This document shows, in pieces, positions 1-10,729 of a stretch of DNA of 64,000 nucleotides (the stretch's first letter is position 1; the number at the start of each line of letters is the position of its first letter). A model generated the notes under the pieces. The model was given only the letters and a program-made list of their open reading frames with translations, searched no databases and was not told where the DNA came from. The stretch is from Pseudoips prasinana (lineage: Eukaryota; Arthropoda; Insecta; Lepidoptera; Nolidae), in the NCBI GenBank assembly GCA_951640165.1, contig OX621257.1, positions 9,497,201-9,561,200 on the forward strand. Reading direction: 5' to 3'. The translations under genes and the position numbers were made by a program.

Positions 1-51
1 ATGTCATCAGAATTAGTGCAATTGGCAGAGACCTTTCAGTTCCAAATAATG
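1..51 (+). CDS. Osiris-like gene, partial exon (first in window)
   Basis: Ends at a good donor (ATG|GTAAGT). The frame starting at base 3 (VIRISAIGRDLSVPNN, leaving one base) is the one that joins openly to the next exon, giving Val-Glu-Glu-Phe-Val-Gly-Arg. The frame starting with ATG at base 1 would run into TAG after splicing, so that ATG is not the start. An 'RDLSVP' run just before the basic stretch resembles the position of the short conserved motif upstream of the Lys-rich region in Osiris proteins. The true left end is outside the window. Confidence 0.45.
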
Positions 52-3000
52 GTAAGTATGACACAAGTAAGTTAAGAATCTAGTACATTTTTTTTTCCAG
101 CGCCTAACGCTATGGTATATGGTATACGGTTTCACCCGCGTTAAAGTAGTTTTGGCGTCAAACAGTAATAAACTTACATCCATACATCTATACTCACAAA
201 CTTTCGCATTGATAATATTAGTAGGATACACATCCTCTAGCGGAATAACTCGCAGATCGTAGAATTTTTCCTACTTACTTGACACTTATCATCATATTTT
301 GGACAATTCACACAATATCTTTATAAATTGTAGCCTATGTGTTATTCTGATGTATAAGCTATATTATTGTAAAGTTTCATTAAAATCCATACAGTAGTTT
401 TTACGTGAAAGAGTAACAAACATCCATCCATACTTACCAACTTTCGCGTCAATAATATTAGTAGGATACAAATATTGATCTACAATAGTAACACCACATG
501 CAGAAGCATATAACTACAAAGTACGCGTATGGCGGTTTTATCACTAACATGTAATCTCCTTCAGAGAACCAAGGAATATACAGGAATAAGAATAATTTAA
601 CGAGGGTAGGTGTCGGTGTATTTAGACTTTGTTAACAGTACTCAGTTCAAGAGTTCGCAGTTAATAATAAAACTATAATAAATAATTACTATTTAATACT
701 AAAATATTTGTCCTTTCATTCCATGTGTTTTTACTACTCGCTGAAAGTTACGTAAACTTTGTGTACGACGCATTGTTATTGACTGCGCTTTCCAGAAACG
801 GTGACTTAAAAACTGTTTTTTTTTTAATTGACTGGAATGTTGGCCTAGGCCCCGAATGCTAAGCTAGAAGTCGTGGGTTCAATTCCCATCCGTATAAAAC
901 TTTGTGTAATGGACACGATTATGTTTGCCAAGCTTGGGATCAGATGGCAGAGTGTTAGTGTACCAAGATAAAAAAATCGTTTTAATGCACTGGAATTTGT
1001 AACCTAAATTTTACCGATGATAACGCGTACTGTTAAGAAAACTGTATTTTTAGATTAGATCATATTTTGTGATCATTTAAATGTAAATGAAATTAATTTA
1101 GGTTAGGTTAACTAAAGCATAGGTATGGTAATTCTTTTATTTAGAGAACTAACGTCATTGCACTGACATTAAGTCTCTTTTTATCAAGCCATTAGTGCAT
1201 AGTTAATACACTTTGTAATATAATAATTAAAAAAACCAGGCGCTCAGTTATTAGCTCTCACTGGGCTGGTAATGACCATAGTTAAAAGAGCAGAAGTGTA
1301 GAGTAACTAACATTGGGGCGCTTTATTTCAGTAGAAGAATTCGTTGGTAGGAAAAAGCGAAAAGGTGGAGGAGGAGGTGGAGGAGGTGGCGGCCATGGAG
1401 GTGATGATGGAGGCAAGAGGAAGATGATGATGATGGCAATGATGTGTATGAAGATGAAGCTGATGATGGTAAGAAATGCCTGCAGGTTTTATAGTGGCAA
1501 ACTAATTGTAGAAGTGTTACAGGAAATTTAAGTTTAGGAGTTATAACTTTATTGCAATATTATAAATGGTACTTACTAGTAAATAAAATAGTCAACCAGT
1601 TCTAAATATATTGAGTTTGCACACTGCGTGGTAATGCATGGATTTTGATTTATTTTTTATTCTGTATGGTTTTGTGCCTGACCACGTTCTCACTGTTTGA
1701 TTATTGTTAAATGTAAAATATACGCGTATCAATATTATTATGCCTATATTATTAATATGCTGATTCTTTATGTGTTTGTAATTATTCTGTCAGTTTCTGT
1801 AACTGCACTGGTCTTGTACCTTTCGCACACCTAAGGGTAGAATGTGGCGGAACTAACATAATAAATTGTATTTAACATCATGTAAAGTACAGTACCCATA
1901 TTTGCTAAATAAACTATTACCGTATCTTATCACATGGTAAGTGAAGATGTGGTCGAAGGTGAACCACGCGTACCTATAAAATGCCTGTTTCCTCTTGCCT
2001 AGAATAAACCCATTTTTTATAAAACACGTTGTTCGGGAAACGCCTACAATAATTGAGATGATGGTGTTCATGAAATTAATAAAACTTTCAGATGATACCA
2101 GCTATGATGGGAATGATGGGCATGATGTCATTTAAGGGGATGATGTTCAGTATGATGTCCTTCATGTTGTCCAAGGTAAGGCAATAAAATAGTAATTAGT
2201 CATAATTAAAAAATGTAGATATAGAACGCTCATAGCCAACTGCCCCTTTTGGCACTGGTTCGTTAAGCTGTTGGTCCCAGTTGTGAACATCAGACAACTG
2301 TCGCCAAGCGATGTTCAAGCCAAAGTCGTTCTTCAAGTTCAGGTGGCCCCTACCTGAACTTGAAGAACGACTTTGACACCAGGGTAACCACTTCCAATAC
2401 GATAAAGAAAAAACAAAGAATATAAAAAGGAATATAACCATTAATCACTTAAATTTAAGACAAATGTGCGGAATACTACAACAGGAATGAAAAGACACTT
2501 TGGGGCTTTAAGCCTTTGCAGGATAACTACCGTGAGAACTTAATATATCACGGATATCTATATTTATTCCGTGTTATATTGAATTCAGTTTTGGTATGAT
2601 GTCTGATTATAGTATAGAGAGTAGTATGATTGAAACTACTTAACTAAATAACCTGCTTTAAAATATACAGGTTATTATATTGTTTGAAATTTTAAGATTA
2701 TCCGTGGAGGATTGTGGCGAGATATAAAGTATAACATAGTGCATTTCTACTATATGGAAAAGCTCTCCATGTTACAGACTATTACAGCTAATTTTATTGA
2801 CGAATCTCGATTGTAATGAGATGTAACCCTGTATCGCTGGGTACTTTACAAATATTCAAATTCAACAATCCAGAGGTACTACTTGGGGGTCACACAGATA
2901 GTTGCCTTGTGCGGAAATCGGACCCGCGATACGAAGTGGCGAGGTGACTGCACGAGTAAATGATGAAAAACTGAATTGTAATCAGTAACTAGTACACTCG

Positions 3001-6000
3001 TTAGGAAACTATAGAACCATGGACAGAAAAACAAACAAATAAAAAACTTATAACGCAACATTGTCTAGCTTTGGTAAAAAAGGTAGGAAAATATCAACAA
3101 ACCAAATCATTTTGTGGGCTATTTGTATTTATATTAGAACGTGTATTTCCACTTAACGAATAATGTACTCAGCGCATTTATTTATATTATTGAGTGTTTC
3201 ACGGTATTCTAATAACCTTTTCAATTTCAAACATTATTTCCTTGCAAAACTTGAATACGAAAGATTAAAGTATGTATTTCCTAAATGCTTGCAGATGATG
3301 CTGTTAATGAAACTTTTGGAGAAGAAGGGTGGCGCCGGTGGAGGCCTTGGAGGAGGTGGTGATGGGGTAAAAATCTCTAATATCACATATAAATATTTAC
3401 CTATCAGTTTTTTAACTTTTACACGATTTTTCGTGTTTATCGTGGGTCTTTAAAACTTTCTATTGTGTATTTTAGGTATAGCATACATATTGTGTTATTT
3501 TCAAAATTAGTATTCTAATATATCATTTGTATTATACTAGCTGTGTGCCGCGGTTTTACTCGCGTTAAACTTTATCCAGGGTGTCAGCTATCTCCATACA
3601 ATTTTTTATTAAAATCGTTCCAGCCGTTTAGCCGTGAAGAAGTAACAAACATACACACTCACAGATCAACAAACTTTCGCCTTTATAATATTAGTGTGAT
3701 TATAATTTAACATCGTAGGAACCACCTAACATAGGTAATTAAAAAATAAATACTCGAATAGTATTTATTTTTTAATTTTCATCATTATCAATTACTTATT
3801 TAACATCCAATTTAAGTTATGATGAGCAGTATTTTTTAGATTTTGCGACGGAATTGATTTATGTTGTCTTTGTAATGACTGCCTAGGCAAGATAAATGAA
3901 TATTTACCAAATAGTGACGCCTGTGGTTAAAGATGCTGCAACTAATTTATCAACAACTAAGTATTCTTCTTCTATCTATATAAATAAAAAGACAAGTCCT
4001 GACTGACTGACTGACTCATCAACGCCCAGCCCAAACCCTTGGACCTAGAAAGCTGAAATTTTGCACAAATGTTTGTTTTATAATGTAGACAAGGAATAAG
4101 GAAGGATTTTTCGAAATTCAACCCCTAAGGGGGTAAAACAGGGGCGCTAAGTTAGTATGAAACTTTGCCGTTTTTGAAGTTTAAGGTATAAAAATTGGTA
4201 TTTGGCCTTCCAGTTAAAAATAATAAACCACGTATTTCAGGGTTTTTGGAAATTCCACCCCCAGGGCGAAAAATAGGGGATGTAAGTTTGTATGGAAAAT
4301 GTGACAATTTTTAAGTTAAAGGCATGAAAATTGGTATTTGGCCTTTTAGTTAAAAATAAAAAATATATATTTCAGCATTTTTGGAAATTCCAGCTCCAAG
4401 AGCGTAAAATAGGGGGTGTAAGTTTGTATGAAAAATGTGTCAATTTTTAAGTTAAACGCATGAAAATTAGTATTAAGCATTTCAGTTAAAAATTAAAAAT
4501 ATATATTTAGGATTTTTGGGAATTCCACCCCTTAGGGCGTAAAATAGGGCATGTAAGTTTGTATGAAAAATGCGACTTTTTTGAAGTTAAACCACCCCGA
4601 AAGGCATAAAATAGGTGATGTAAGTTTATACTGACTGACATATCAACGCACAGCCTAAACGGCTGGAGTTAAAGACTTGACATTTTGACAGAAGGTACCT
4701 TTTATGACGTAGGCATCCACTAAAGAAGGGTTTTTGAAAATTCCACCCCCAAGGGTGTAAAATTGGGGATGTAAGTTTGTATGAAAAATGTGAAACGTTT
4801 TAAGTTAAACGCATGAAAATTGTTATTTGGCATTTCAGTTAAAAATTTAAAATATATATTTCTGAATATTTGAGAATCCCCCCCCCTGAGGGCGTAAAGT
4901 AGGCTACGTAAGTTTCTATGTAAACTGCGACTTGAAGTTAAACGCATGAAAATTGGTACTTAGAATTTCAGTTAAAAATTAAAAATATATATCTCAGGAT
5001 TTTTGGGTAGTTATTTTATTTTACTTTATTTAACTTACTGACTATACTTAAGGACAATTGATATGTATTCTTTGATTTTTGCGTGATGATATCGGGTCCT
5101 TTTTGTAAATAACAGTAGCAAAGTAGTTTTTCATTTATTTCTTAGTAAGGTTATTTATAGGTTAGGTTTTATTCAATTTATATTGCTTATTTGTTTTAAA
5201 AGTAATATTTTTTAGATTAAGCTTAAGTAATAAGTAGTTACATTGGTCATCATTCAAAATTCTCACGGACAAAGTCGCGGGCACCAGCTAGTCAACCATA
5301 AACATAAAACAAGTTGGCCTCATGGATAATCTTTAATACATTAGTATACTAACTCGTATATATAATTTATTTAAAATGTACATTAATATAGTTTAAGTTA
5401 CATTTGTATTTTTAAAAACACCCGCATCGAAGTTGTGTTTAACTAATTAAGTAATTTTCATGAAATAAGTTAGTAATCGTGGCTATTCCCCATAAATATG
5501 AACTATATTCAATAAGCCCATAAAATGGACAAAGTTATTCTTTGATTTATAATCATTAAATGTAATATCGACTGACGAACTCACCTCAAAGCCGTATTAT
5601 ATTAATACTCTAGAGTTGATCATCCAATTAGATTCAGAACTCAGTTCCTTTAAGTTAGTGTAATCACATCTGCAACAAGAGCAGTTTCATTCTTATATAG
5701 AGTGTAATTATTGGCAATCATATACAAAAAGGATTTGATTATAAAACATTATTTAAAATAACATATAAAAGAAACATGTTATGATAATTGAATAACCTAC
5801 TTGAAGAAAGAATTATAAATTGAGCGTGGCTATCTAGTAACAGTGAAATTACTAATAGTGGCATGTATTCTATGCTTTTTCTTTACCAAGATACAACAAC
5901 CATCAGGATGTAATGTCTTAGATACTTGTCTACTTTCTTTTATAACTTGCAGTTACTTAAGCGTCTATGATAAGCAATGAAATGACCTATCCTCATGACT

Positions 6001-7212
6001 TACTTATCCTCGGACGGGCCGGTTTGCGTGATTGATAGATACTTGTCTTTAACGTCGCAGGTCGTGGGTTCGATTCCTAAGAAATTTGTGTGCATTGAAC
6101 ACGTCTGTTTGTCCTGAGTCTGGGTGTAATTATCTATAAAGAAAAGTAGTATATCAGTTATTTGGTTTCCATAGTACAAGCTCAGCTTAGTTTGGAATAA
6201 GATGTTAGTTTGTGAATAATGTCCCAGGATATTATTATTATATTACCTTCACTCACTTCTACACAACAAAAATACTACGATCATAAGCATGAAACCTCTC
6301 ACTGGTCTGCTGTTATATAAAATGTGCAGTATTAGCAAGAATATAATATTTAAATATGGATACAAATAAAGTTTAACGTGGCACCTTATTGACATTGTCC
6401 GTATCTTTTGTAACTTCGCAGGGTTGGGCTGCTGGTGGCGCTGGCGGTGGTGCCTGGATGCCAGCAGGTATAATCCCAGTATAACTTTAATTTCATTCAA
6501 CAAATCAAACATACACTGAAAAACATTTTACCATCCAGGTGGCCAAGACTACGCCGGTGGAGGTGGTGGCGGATATGATGCCAATGGACAATGGCAAGGC
6601 AGATCTATAATTGAACCAGAACAAACCAGCGGTACCATCGAACATAAACCTATGGTCACTTATGTGGATCCTATTGTGAAGTATGCTACCAATGATAAAA
6701 CAAAATCAAATCCTGATAATATAGAAACTTTTTATCATAAACCTATTATAACTTACGCAAATCCTATAAAAATATATAGCAGTAATAATATGGAGGCAAT
6801 AAATAACTTTGATACTAAGAAGGGAAACAACTTATTTGGAAATGAAAGCCTCAAATCAAGACGAAAAAGGAGTATAATCGATGTTCTACAGAATTCGTAT
6901 ATGTACTGGATGAACAAGTTTCTAGGTATTAACAACAACAGAAGAACATCCAACGTCCCCAAATACAAAATGGTAAATGGGGTGAAATATGTTTTTTATC
7001 CGTATAGACAGCAGAAAGTTAAAGTACCAAAGGAAATCCAGAGTAACAGAATTAAAAGTGTTGATGAAGGTTTTAAGCCTATAATAACAGCAGAAGATTT
7101 CAATAAAGGTGAAATTATGGAGGGAGCAGTGGAAAGTAGGATGAACAGAAAAAAAATGAACAAAATGAAAGAAACGGTAAATGATACACTCGATGATAAT
7201 CCGTGGGAATGA
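1..7212 (+). CDS. Osiris-like (DUF1676-type) methionine-rich protein, 3' part of a multi-exon gene
   Basis: Spliced gene running in from the left edge. Inferred join: 1-51, 1332-1468, 2092-2175, 3295-3366, 6422-6467, 6539-7212, giving about 353 C-terminal residues. Order of parts: a short N-terminal piece, VGRKKRK basic stretch, ten glycines, HGGDDGGKRK, a hydrophobic segment in which about 25 of 54 residues are Met (IPAMMGMMGMMSFKGMM is typical), LLMKLLEKKGG, Gly-rich linkers, then a polar 223-residue last-exon part. A Lys-rich run followed by a hydrophobic block with regularly placed Lys, Gly and Pro is the Osiris/DUF1676 layout; here Met replaces the usual Leu/Ala. Osiris proteins are insect-specific, secretory or endomembrane proteins used in cuticle and tracheal development; that role is inferred from the family. 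No signal peptide is visible because the 5' end is missing. The family call is by pattern only. Confidence 0.6.
128..471 (-). mobile_element. Lep1/Helitron-like element, two stacked ends
   Basis: Shows the run 'cacccgcgttaaagtag ... actcacaaactttcgcat ... ataatattagtagga', twice in succession (to about 232 and 471). On the minus strand this is the 5' end (TCCTACTAATATTATAAAT...) of lepidopteran Helitron-like repeats. Homologous throughout to 8594-8945. Lies in an intron of the Osiris-like gene. Confidence 0.55.
840..975 (+). mobile_element. tRNA-derived SINE fragment
   Basis: Degenerate B-box-like GTCGTGGGTTCAATTCCCATC followed by 'aagcttgggatcagatggcag', the body shared with the SINE copies at 6014, 35203 and 36514. 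Intronic. Confidence 0.45.
1332..1468 (+). CDS. Osiris-like gene, Gly/Met-rich exon
   Basis: Acceptor TTTATTTCAG at 1322-1331, donor GATG|GTAAGA at 1468/1469. Encodes VEEFVGRKKRK, ten glycines, HGGDDGGKRK and the first Met-rich block MMMMAMMCMKMKLMM. Ends on a codon boundary (phase 0). The glycine run is coded by GGA/GGT repeats and could vary in length between individuals. Confidence 0.65.
2092..2175 (+). CDS. Osiris-like gene, Met-rich hydrophobic exon
   Basis: 84 bases, 28 codons, phase 0 at both ends. Acceptor ACTTTCAG, donor CCAAG|GTAAGG. Twelve of 28 residues are Met, in MMGMM/MMSF patterns; begins MIPAMMGMMG and ends FMLSK. The Pro, Gly and Lys positions follow the hydrophobic core of Osiris proteins. 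Confidence 0.65.
2321..2375. repeat. perfect 24-bp inverted repeat (hairpin) in intron
   Basis: Arms 2321-2344 and 2352-2375 are exact reverse complements around a 7-base loop. Flanks do not extend the pairing. See findings. Confidence 0.8.
2822..2965 (-). mobile_element. SINE fragment (family C)
   Basis: Reverse complement matches the SINE at 55488-55700: 'cctcgccacttcgt...' then a B-box-like element and 'gtgaccc', ending in the CCCGCGATACAGGG-type body. Confidence 0.45.
3295..3366 (+). CDS. Osiris-like gene, end of hydrophobic segment plus Gly linker
   Basis: 72 bases, 24 codons, phase 0 at both ends. Acceptor GCTTGCAG, donor GATGGG|GTAAAA. Encodes MMLLMKLLEKKGG followed by a Gly-rich linker. 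The longer open frame here (3163-3453) continues into flanking intron and is not the exon. Confidence 0.6.
3536..3702 (-). mobile_element. Lep1/Helitron-like element
   Basis: Begins CTAGCTGTG...CGCGGTTTTACTCGCG and ends 'tttataatattagtgtga'. On the minus strand it ends in GCTAG. Contains the 'cagccgtttagccgtgaagaagtaac' body shared with 61299-61473. In intron 3 of the Osiris-like gene (between 3366 and 6422). Confidence 0.6.
3971..5291 (+). mobile_element. Helitron-like element with internal ~135-bp tandem repeats
   Basis: Starts around 'tatctatataaataaaaagac...ctgactgactgactg' and ends GTCGCGGGCACCAG-CTAG followed by T. The middle (about 4105-5000) has about six diverged copies of a ~135-bp unit containing 'ggaattccacccc...gtaagtttgtatgaaaaatgtg...cagttaaaaat'. 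No protein frame survives. Intronic. Confidence 0.55.
6014..6244 (+). mobile_element. tRNA-derived SINE (family B)
   Basis: B-box GTCGTGGGTTCGATTCC, then 'gtctgtttgtcctgagtctgggtgtaattatc', 'tggtttccatagtacaagctc' and a tail 'gtcccaggatattattatt'. One of about nine copies in the window; this one lies in the last long intron of the Osiris-like gene. Confidence 0.6.
6422..6467 (+). CDS. Osiris-like gene, short Gly/Ala/Trp exon
   Basis: 46 bases. Acceptor TAACTTCGCAG, donor CCAGCAG|GTATAA. Encodes GWAAGGAGGGAWMPA plus one base (phase 1), which joins in frame with the following exon. It is separated from the previous exon by a 3-kb intron full of repeats. Confidence 0.55.
6539..7212 (+). CDS. 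Osiris-like gene, terminal coding exon
   Basis: Acceptor TTACCATCCAG at 6528-6538; stop TGA 7210-7212. Begins with the Gly-rich stretch GGQDYAGGGGGGYDANGQWQ and continues as a 200-residue polar, Asn/Lys-rich tail. Two related 15-residue units are visible (EHKPMVTYVDPIVKY and YHKPIITYANPIKIY), with a weaker third, FKPIIT, further on. SRRKRS in mid-exon matches a furin-type processing site, plausible for a secretory protein. The only long open reading frame in this gene lies here (from 6652), but it is an internal Met of the exon, not a start. Confidence 0.65.
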
Positions 7213-7560
7213 CTATATTATTTGATGAAGTTTTATGTGCTTGAAAACATAGTTGAGCCAGACTTTAAATCGTTTATATTTTTGTAAGTGTAAGTGATTT
7301 ATATTTATAAGATGTGTTAAATGCTTATTGTGAAACTTAATTAAGCAATAATTAATATTGTGCCCGATAACATAGTAAATTATTGAAGTCATCTTTTTTT
7401 TTTTTGCTATCCAGAAAAGACTAATAAGTAACTAAGAAATACATTATTTTCGCCATATTTTTTATTTATAATATAACGTACGTTTATACTGTATAACACA
7501 TATATAACATGTACCTATGTATACAAAATAAATAATACTGAATACTGAATGCCTTGGTGT
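7213..7560 (+). other. probable 3' UTR with poly(A) signal
   Basis: AT-rich sequence after the Osiris-like stop codon. AATAAA lies at 7527-7532, about 315 bases downstream of the stop, followed by a GT-containing stretch. No other gene signal seen. Confidence 0.45.
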
Positions 7561-8134
7561 CTTGCCCCTTTCCAAATTTTAATATTAAACTTTGAGGAAT
7601 AATAAAACTTGAAGAGACGTGATTTTTCATAAATTAAATTAAAAATGAAAAGTTACTAAGATACTACGGAGACTGATAATTATTTCGGAAAATATAATAC
7701 TATTCAGAGAATGTACAATTTAATAAAAATGTATATAAAATACAAGCCTTACGATAGTATTAGCTTTGAGAAAAAGAACTTAATAAAGTAACAAATATTT
7801 AAGTAGTTTGTGGTGAAGACTTAAAACATCAAGTCTATAATAATATGATTGATAAACTCTGAAAATAATACTTATTAAATTTTTTGAAATTAAAAAAGTA
7901 TTTTTTAGCAAAATATGTACATATGTATGTAAATTTGTTGAATCCATTAAAGTTTATAAATAGTAAGTGAAACTTCGCAGCAGTCAATAATATTGAAAAA
8001 AGCAGATAAAAATTATAATAGATCTGTATTAATTCATCATTTATTAATTTGTAAGGTATTAAATTAATTGTCTTTTTTTCTTTGGAAGTCAATGTTTTAT
8101 GTAGCCTATTGTCGATAGTAGTAATATAATATAA
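7561..8134. other. no gene recognised
   Basis: AT-rich sequence; the open frame at 7835-8092 (minus) is low complexity Phe/Ile/Tyr/Lys and not credible. Confidence 0.5.
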
Positions 8135-8285
8135 TCACCCCATCTCATACCGTAGGGGACCTAGAAGTCGACTCGAGGGAATGTCTACCAGAAGATGGGC
8201 AGCAGCTTCTTTCTGAGTCTACCATCATACTTCGATCGCCAATCCGTTCGCCAAGCGTGGCGTTTATAGCTGCTTGTAATTTTCA
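8135..8285 (+). repeat. LINE-tail-like repeat (family H)
   Basis: 'catcatacttcgatcgccaatccg..cgccaagcgtggc' recurs at 54440-54540 and, more diverged, at 16433-16480. Looks like the 3' end of a non-LTR element; no coding part. Confidence 0.4.
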
Positions 8286-8593
8286 AGTTGCAGCTGGAAA
8301 ATTTACTAAGGTTTTATATTAGTTGCCCTAGGAGAAGATTTTAAATAATAACTATGTATGATTGTGAAAGCATTTCTTGCCTTACCTACTTCATTTATTA
8401 CGAATTTTACTGTTCAAATTTATCAACTCACTAAACACAACCGGAAGTTATCTTGTTATAATATCTTAAAGTTATTTAAGCACCCACCTGTTGAAAATTA
8501 GCAATTAACGTGTTGCGAGTTTTTTTATTCTCTATAAACCTGGAAGATTATCTGGGTTCCCTTTTCACTGAACTATTAGGGCAATTAGACTAT

Positions 8594-8945
8594 ACAAGCT
8601 GCACCCCGCGGTTTTATCCGCGTTAAAGTAGTTTTGGCGTAAAAAGTAACAAACATACATACATACATCTATACTCACAAACTTTCGCATTCATAATGTT
8701 GATAGAAGGTGTACCTCTAGTGGTTTTGGCAGTTCACGCCGGAATAGCTCGCAAATGGTAGATTTTTTTCTACTTACTTGACACTTATCGTCATGTTTTG
8801 GACAATACACACAATATCTTTATAAATTTGAAAAAATTCTGAAGCTATATTATTGTAAAGTTTCGTTAAAATCCATACAGTAGTTTTTACGTGAATGAGT
8901 AATAAACATCCATCCATACTTACAAACTTTCGCGTTTATAATATT
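8594..8945 (-). mobile_element. Lep1/Helitron-like element, two stacked ends
   Basis: Begins AAGCTGCACCCCGCGGTTTTATCCGCG. An 'actttcgcattcataatgtt' end at about 8700 is followed by a second copy ending 'cgcgtttataatatta'. Same compound structure as 128-471, so the pair moved or duplicated as a unit. Confidence 0.6.
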
Positions 8946-9085
8946 AAGCCATGTGTCCTAGGCTTATTTCAATATACAAATCTATTTTATATACACAGTT
9001 CCTTCATGTATAAAATGAAGATACTTACACTTTTTTGAAGTTATACTTCTTTTGGCGCGATGGAGAAAAATGATGAGAGTGAATT

Positions 9086-9256
9086 TAACAGCATGAAGTT
9101 AGTTCTAGGTGGTATGAGAGTGAATTTTTACGATGCGCGCGCATCGTGCGCGCGCATCGTAAAAATAACAGCATGAAGTTAGTTCTAGGTGGTATGAAAA
9201 TGTATGAGAGTGAATTTTTACGATGCGCGCGCATCGTAAAAATTCACTCTCATACA
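9086..9256. repeat. palindromic element with internal direct duplication
   Basis: 9201-9256 is a perfect 56-bp palindrome centred on CGATGCGCGCGCATCG. The upstream copy (about 9087-9160) repeats 'acagcatgaagttagttctaggtggtatga' and the palindromic core. Likely a partial foldback transposon that duplicated locally. Confidence 0.75.
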
Positions 9257-9261
9257 TCGCA

Positions 9262-9345
9262 TTTCTCATTTAGGCTGACCTGTCACTGTATGGAAATCCT
9301 ATGCAAAACGAGATCAGCTTATACTGGCCATGTGTAGCCGTGTGT
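9262..9345. repeat. half copy of foldback family M2
   Basis: 'ctgtatggaaatcctatgcaaaacgagatcagcttatactgg...tagccgtgtg' matches one arm and the loop of the palindrome at 62295-62420. Confidence 0.45.
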
Positions 9346-10729
9346 ACACACCAGTGTTATTTAAAACTATCACCTGGCACCATTATTATTATTATTTTAA
9401 TAAGATAATTAAATTTTTTATTATTTGTTTAATATCTTAAACATAAACATTCTCATAAAATTTAGAAGCAATATATACAAAACTTCTAAATCTAATCTTA
9501 AATATGTATATATAATATACTTACCTATATATATTTACATATTGAAGATATATTAATTAAATTAATTCTCTCTGACAATACTTAGTTAAGTACAGTCCCT
9601 TTTCTCAGCATTTTACAGTTTATGTCTCTCTAAAGCATTCTTTCAATCTCCAAAGCTAACTAAATAATAAAACCTTCAACAGAGTAAAAAAAAAGAGTTT
9701 GGAATAACTTTAACCTATTTTTCTGTATAAAGGTACCTAAACTAGCCTAATTTCATTAAGAATAGATTCGTACCACAATCACGACATAGTATTAGTACCG
9801 CTATGCTCGCATATTGCCGAGATCAAGCCTTTCACCCAACAATTAGTTTTTAAAGACATTATAATATTTGCTAACGACTCACAAGCTGATTTAGAAACAT
9901 AAACCTTTGATGGTTTTATTTATCACACTGCCATCTATTCTAAACATACTGAATTAAGTCAAACTTACAATGTTAAGCATGGATGTATATAACTTTAGTT
10001 AGAAAATTTATTTTTCTCATTGTTTTATTGTTCTGACGACTTTTTGTTGCTATAAAACTAAGAACATATTGAAAATAATCGTATTTTATCTAGGAAATTA
10101 TATATTAAGCTGTTCGGTCGTACAGTGCCATCTATATTTTTTATTGAGAACTGTTTACCATATTTAAATGTATAGAATATAATTTTTTGTTAACTTTACG
10201 GGGTCTTTTTACTGCTTTTCTTGCAACGTAACAGAATTATGTCTCCTTTCATGTGTACAGAAATGAAAAGTTTTCACAGACTTTGAAAGTAAAGAGGCAA
10301 TGTTATTATGCGGCCATAGGAGTAACTACTTACATCAGAATGAATTTAAATGGTTCCGCAATATATACTAGATGGCGTGGAATACAATTGTGAATAGCCA
10401 TTATTATTTTGAATTAGTATCTTAGGGGGCTACTTTATTTATTTTTACTTTTCTACTGCGAAGTAAAAGGACGATTTTAGCATTGTAAATGTGTGGATTT
10501 ATCATATTTTTCCAGCTTCTCAATAATAATTATTATACCTCAATGTGCAGTCACTGTGAGTCCTATCAGTCTAAAATATTTAACAACAAATTCGCCACTC
10601 GTTAATGTATAAGATGTTATTTGAATAATGTTCATTAATAATATTTTATGAAAAGCTAAACAATAATTAACTTACTTAGAAAAGCTGGTTGCACTCATAT
10701 GAAATAACAATTTGAACATTAAACATGTA
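9346..10729. other. no gene recognised
   Basis: AT-rich, with many stops in all frames. No repeat family shared with the rest of the window was recognised here. Confidence 0.5.

Noticed and set aside
1313..1531. Stand-alone open frame starting at 1313
   Set aside because: Begins at a non-ATG codon in intron sequence and runs past a good donor. It is the exon 1332-1468 plus flanking intron.
9106..9240. CRISPR-like or satellite array
   Set aside because: Only two repeated units with a palindromic core; no spacers or regular array, and the DNA is eukaryotic.
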